This document shows, one piece after another, positions 4,943 to 5,439 of a stretch of 5,439 nucleotides of DNA. The position numbers were made by a program, and so were the translations under genes. Positions within the stretch are counted from its first letter, which is position 1. Every line of letters begins with the position of its first letter. The notes beneath the pieces are model-generated. The model was not told the DNA's origin and searched no databases. It saw only the letters and a program-made list of their open reading frames with translations. The stretch spans positions 1 through 5,439 of the forward strand of contig CAMOUE010000150.1 of assembly GCA_946626265.1 (NCBI GenBank). Reading direction: 5' to 3'. The DNA comes from an uncultured Eggerthellaceae bacterium (GTDB taxonomy: Bacteria > Actinomycetota > Coriobacteriia > Coriobacteriales > Eggerthellaceae).

Positions 4943-5439
4943 GTGATAGATCAGTTTTTCTCGCAGATATCGTTCGTCGATGTCTTCAACTTCAGCGTGT
5001 TTCTCGCATTTACCGTTTGCTATGCCTACCAGCTGTTCTACGTCGTGCAAGTCTTGCTCAGCAAGCCGACCGAGCTGACGGCCAAGAAAAACCACCGCTA
5101 CGCGGTCCTCATCTCCGCGCGCAACGAGTCGGCCGTCATAGCGAACCTCATCCACTCGATCAAGGTCCAGAACTACCCGCAGGAGCTCATCGACGTGTTC
5201 GTCGTCGCTGACAACTGCACGGACAACACGGCCGAGATCGCGGAGGAGGCGGGCGCGATCGTGTTCCGCCGCCACAACCTCGAGCAGGTGGGCAAGGGCT
5301 ACGCGCTCGATTACTGCATCAAGGCGATCCGCGCCCAGTACGCCGATCGCGGCTACGAGGCCTATTTCGTGTTCGACGCGGACAACGTGCTCGACGTGAA
5401 CTACTTCCGCGAGATGAACAAGACGTTCGACAACGGCGC
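4943..5439 (+). CDS. Family 2 glycosyltransferase, membrane-anchored, N-terminal part (runs off the window)
   Basis: The first 165 codons are present and the frame is open at the right edge. Residues 1-14 (MIDQFFSQISFVDV) lead into a hydrophobic segment at about 15-39, a probable membrane anchor. A GT-A fold follows: YAVLISARNES at 53-63 (nucleotide-sugar binding strand), VVADNCTDNTAEIA at 87-100, GKGYALD at 117-123 and FDADN at 144-148, where Asp145 and Asp147 are the metal-binding DxD pair. The order and spacing fit processive or polymer-type GT2 enzymes, in which further membrane helices usually come after the catalytic domain; that part is outside the window. Substrate and product cannot be told, though envelope polysaccharide or glycolipid synthesis is the usual setting. 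The start is GTG with a good ribosome binding site and its own promoter. It is divergent from ahcY and not in an operon with it. Confidence 0.93.
   Translation, partial: MIDQFFSQISFVDVFNFSVFLAFTVCYAYQLFYVVQVLLSKPTELTAKKNHRYAVLISARNESAVIANLIHSIKVQNYPQELIDVFVVADNCTDNTAEIAEEAGAIVFRRHNLEQVGKGYALDYCIKAIRAQYADRGYEAYFVFDADNVLDVNYFREMNKTFDNG

Overview
The window looks like chromosome from a high-GC gut-type actinobacterium of the class Coriobacteriia (Eggerthellaceae-like: Slackia, Adlercreutzia, Eggerthella and relatives). The basis is the strongly G/C-ending codon usage, a secreted protein built on six ChW (clostridial hydrophobic, conserved G and W) repeats, a short-form S-adenosylhomocysteine hydrolase, and the mix of GC-rich genes with AT-rich intergenic DNA. 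The genus is inferred from style, not from a database match.

Layout. Bases 1-471 hold no convincing gene. This AT-rich stretch carries a 29-bp-period tandem duplication, two near-identical TGTACA-centred palindromes in inverted orientation, short direct repeats, and a probable extended -10 promoter and ribosome binding site for the next gene. Bases 472-3195 (+) encode a 907-residue secreted cell-wall protein: signal peptide, acidic 12-residue tandem repeats, Pro/Ala linker, six ChW repeats, a stretch of aromatic-rich choline/cell-wall-binding-like repeats, and a C-terminal Cys/His peptidoglycan hydrolase domain resembling the phage Dp-1 Pal amidase (Amidase_5, NlpC/P60-like). Bases 3196-3368 are a convergent intergenic spacer with a 17-nt-period repeat array and a strong hairpin that probably terminates both genes. 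Bases 3369-4619 (-) are ahcY, read towards the hydrolase gene. Bases 4620-4942 are a divergent intergenic region with dyad symmetries, a consensus TATAAT promoter for the right-hand gene and a leader of about 115 nt that could fold in two mutually exclusive ways. From 4943 (+, GTG start) to the window end runs the first 165 codons of a membrane-anchored family 2 glycosyltransferase.

The three genes are separate transcription units, not one operon. The hydrolase and the glycosyltransferase both plausibly act at the envelope. AhcY is a cytosolic housekeeping enzyme of the methyl cycle. I see no clear new defence or mobile system. The parts that earlier annotation is least likely to explain are the paired palindromes on the left, the 17-mer array between the convergent genes, and the structured leader before the glycosyltransferase.
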